DNA of 64,000 nt from Nakamurella flavida (GTDB lineage Bacteria > Actinomycetota > Actinomycetes > Mycobacteriales > Nakamurellaceae). Where the stretch lies: assembly GCF_030811475.1 (NCBI RefSeq), contig NZ_JAUSQV010000001.1:2193501-2257500 (forward strand), given 5' to 3'. Both the position numbers and the translations under genes were made by a program. Below the pieces are notes generated by a model. It was not told the origin of the DNA. It searched no databases and was given only the letters and a program-made list of their open reading frames with translations. Below are positions 62,485-64,000 of this stretch, one piece after another. Numbering within the stretch: the stretch's first letter is position 1; each line of letters starts with the position of its first letter.

Positions 62485-63438
62485 TCAAGCCGTGGCTGCG
62501 GCGTTCATGGCTGCCTGCACGTCCTGTGCTCTCGGTACGTACCCGGTGCCGCCCTGTCCGCCCACTGACAGAGCGGCTGCCGCCGCGGCGTAGCGGGCCG
62601 CACCGAGGAAGTCTTCACCGGCCACCAGGCGTGCGGTCAGCGATCCCACGAAGCTGTCGCCCGCTCCGGTCTGATCCACCACCGCAGGAGCCGAGAAGGG
62701 GGCCAGTTCGGCAGCCCACCCGGGTTCGGCCAGGAGGGCGCCGGCTGAACCGCAGGTGACGGCGATCCTCTTCGCGCCGAGACCTAGCAGGTATTGGGCG
62801 GCGTGGAACGGTCGATCGATCCCGAGCAACGCCGTCGTCTCACGAGGGTGTGATGGCGTGAGCAATGCGGCGTGCGGGGCCACCGCAGCCAGGACCGCGG
62901 CGGCGGCGGCCGGTCGGGTCAGTGCGGGTCGGAAATTGGGGTCGAAGACGAACTGGCGGGCGGTCGAGGCCGCCTGGATCACCGCGGCTCGGGCCGACTC
63001 GGAGATTGCCGCGGCGATACCGCCGGTCACCACCGCGCCGGCTGTCTCCAGGCCGGTGCCGACGAGGTCGGCCGGGCTCAGCGTCGAACCGACGCTTTGT
63101 GATCGGGCGTAGGAGAACTCCCGTTGCCCGTCGGGGTCACTGTGGACGACGTAGACGCCCTGCTGACCCGGCCGGCGCCGCAGCAGGCGGGTGTCCACCC
63201 CAAGTTCGGCAACTCGGGCTTCCACCGCGTCGCCGAGCCAGTCAGGGGGCAGGACGGCCAGTAGTCCCACCCGCGCTCCGGTTGCCGCAGCCGCGGCCGC
63301 CACATTGAGAGCATCTCCGGAGACACCCAGCCGGGCGTAGGCGCCGGCGCGCATCGGTTCGGTGGTGGCCACTTCGAGGAGCACCTCGCCGAGAACGATG
63401 ACGTCGAACGAGGTCACCGGACGACCCGGGCCGCCCAC
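62485..63438 (-). CDS. PfkB-family sugar kinase (2-dehydro-3-deoxygluconokinase-like)
   Basis: 317 aa ribokinase-fold enzyme. Marks: VIVLGEVLLEVA, LGVSGDALNVAAAAAATGA, FVFDPNFRPAL, and the ATP/anion-hole motif VVDQTGAGDSFVGSLTARL with catalytic Asp. The N-terminal GDALNVA resembles KDG kinases rather than fructokinase. GTG 63438 lies 18 bases after the FAH-family stop. Together they suggest sugar-acid breakdown. Confidence 0.88.
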   Translation of the reverse strand: MGGPGRPVTSFDVIVLGEVLLEVATTEPMRAGAYARLGVSGDALNVAAAAAATGARVGLLAVLPPDWLGDAVEARVAELGVDTRLLRRRPGQQGVYVVHSDPDGQREFSYARSQSVGSTLSPADLVGTGLETAGAVVTGGIAAAISESARAAVIQAASTARQFVFDPNFRPALTRPAAAAAVLAAVAPHAALLTPSHPRETTALLGIDRPFHAAQYLLGLGAKRIAVTCGSAGALLAEPGWAAELAPFSAPAVVDQTGAGDSFVGSLTARLVAGEDFLGAARYAAAAAALSVGGQGGTGYVPRAQDVQAAMNAAATA

Positions 63439-63456
63439 GATCGGGACAGACCCATG

Positions 63457-64000
63457 TCAGGCCTGCCGGACGGGGTTGCGCAGGACACCGATGCCGTCGA
63501 TCTCCACCTCGACCACGTCACCGTCGGTCAAGAAGACCGGTGTCGCGCGGAAGGCACCGACGCCAGCCGGCGTTCCCGTGGAGATGACGTCCCCTTCCTC
63601 CAGTGTGGTGCCCAGGGACAGCCGCGAGATCAGTTCGGCCACGGAGAAGATCATCTGGGAGGTGTCGGCGTTCTGCATGCGCTCGCCGTTCACCCGGGAG
63701 ACGATGCCCAGGGACTGCGGGTCCGGGATCTCGGAGGCCGGTATCAGTCGAGGTCCGATGGGACCGAAGGTATCGAAGGACTTGGCCCGGCTCCACTGGC
63801 CTTCCTCGCGTTGGATGCGGCGGGCGCTCACGTCGTTCATGCAGGTGTAGCCGGAGACGAAGTCCAAGGCGTCGTCCACCGAGACGTTCAGGGCGGGGCG
63901 ACCGATGACAACCGCCAGTTCGGCCTCCCAGTCCACCTCGTCGACGCCCCGCGGGATGACGATGGACGCGCCGTCGGGCACCAGACAGGTGACGTACTTG
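63457..64000 (-). CDS. Fumarylacetoacetate-hydrolase-family enzyme (5' end beyond window)
   Basis: The frame is open to the window edge; 180 C-terminal residues are visible. VDWEAELAVVIGR, VSGYTCMNDVSARRIQ, SFDTFGPIGP and GDVISTGTPAGVG are the metal-binding signature of FAH/2-keto-4-pentenoate hydratase-like and 2,4-diketo-3-deoxy-L-fuconate hydrolase proteins. With the PfkB kinase and alpha-galactosidase downstream it suggests a sugar catabolic operon transcribed into the window from the right. Confidence 0.88.
   Translation of the reverse strand, partial: KYVTCLVPDGASIVIPRGVDEVDWEAELAVVIGRPALNVSVDDALDFVSGYTCMNDVSARRIQREEGQWSRAKSFDTFGPIGPRLIPASEIPDPQSLGIVSRVNGERMQNADTSQMIFSVAELISRLSLGTTLEEGDVISTGTPAGVGAFRATPVFLTDGDVVEVEIDGIGVLRNPVRQA

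Noticed and set aside
1-64000. tRNA, rRNA, insertion sequences, prophage or plasmid origin
   Set aside because: No cloverleaf-like segment, rRNA stretch, transposase or integrase protein, or iteron array was noticed on reading both strands; a tRNAscan or Rfam run would settle it.

Overview
The window is about 64 kb of very GC-rich DNA (roughly 70%) with dense, strongly third-position-GC-biased genes, many GTG starts, 4-base ATGA/GTGA overlaps, leaderless-looking promoters, twin-arginine and lipobox exports, a LigD/Ku end-joining pair, a manganese catalase and IclR/TetR/MerR regulators. This points to a free-living, probably soil, high-GC Actinomycetota chromosome. I cannot name the genus from sequence alone. 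I saw no rRNA, tRNA, CRISPR array, transposase or phage gene.

Layout. 1-5051: sugar-acid operon on the minus strand (kdgD, two ABC permeases, sugar-binding lipoprotein cut by the window edge) facing an IclR regulator. 5332-6780: two tandem ferritin-like secreted proteins. 6960-10606: divergent ligD and ku (bacterial NHEJ), with a GNAT acetyltransferase and an unknown gene following ku. 11948-15237: pair of membrane-associated dynamin-like/YfjP-type GTPases, the first carrying two compensating frameshifts. 15331-20229: AraC regulator, DUF2000, RibD/DHFR-like reductase, a DUF305 lipoprotein behind a copper-type operator, a small membrane protein and manganese catalase. 20324-24816: frameshifted 6-phosphofructokinase, ThrE-type exporter, an unknown protein and an aspartyl-protease-like lipoprotein interrupted by an amber codon. 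24869-28102: second sugar ABC operon without an enzyme. 28309-32598: a type III polyketide synthase / ICMT-type methyltransferase / FAD oxidoreductase / IPP isomerase operon divergent from a UbiA prenyltransferase, the best candidate for a poorly described biosynthetic system.

32611-43881: accessory and housekeeping genes, namely a DUF4232 lipoprotein, a serine-hydrolase-fold lipoprotein that has lost its catalytic motifs, a metallo-beta-lactamase-fold protein, an M13 metallopeptidase, a TetR regulator with matched operators before itself and a quinone-oxidoreductase-like gene, the SelO pseudokinase, a VOC protein, a MerR regulator and a membrane protein. 43937-50531: HelD-type helicase, YdeP-type molybdopterin oxidoreductase, NYN nuclease, small acidic protein, GtrA-like protein. 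50574-52246: NTF2-like and PrnB-like pair. 52437-58833: tripartite tricarboxylate transporter tctCBA plus a UspA protein, facing a CitA/CitB-type two-component system that presumably controls it. 58937-64000: a large GH36-type alpha-galactosidase with three repeated beta modules, of visibly lower GC, then a PfkB sugar kinase and the 3' part of a fumarylacetoacetate-hydrolase-family gene.

Together the two edges are carbohydrate/sugar-acid catabolism, the middle is stress, DNA repair and specialised metabolism. Three genes carry frame or stop defects (13237/13424, 20535, 24673), so either the assembly has small errors or several genes are decaying; this should be settled before functional claims are made.
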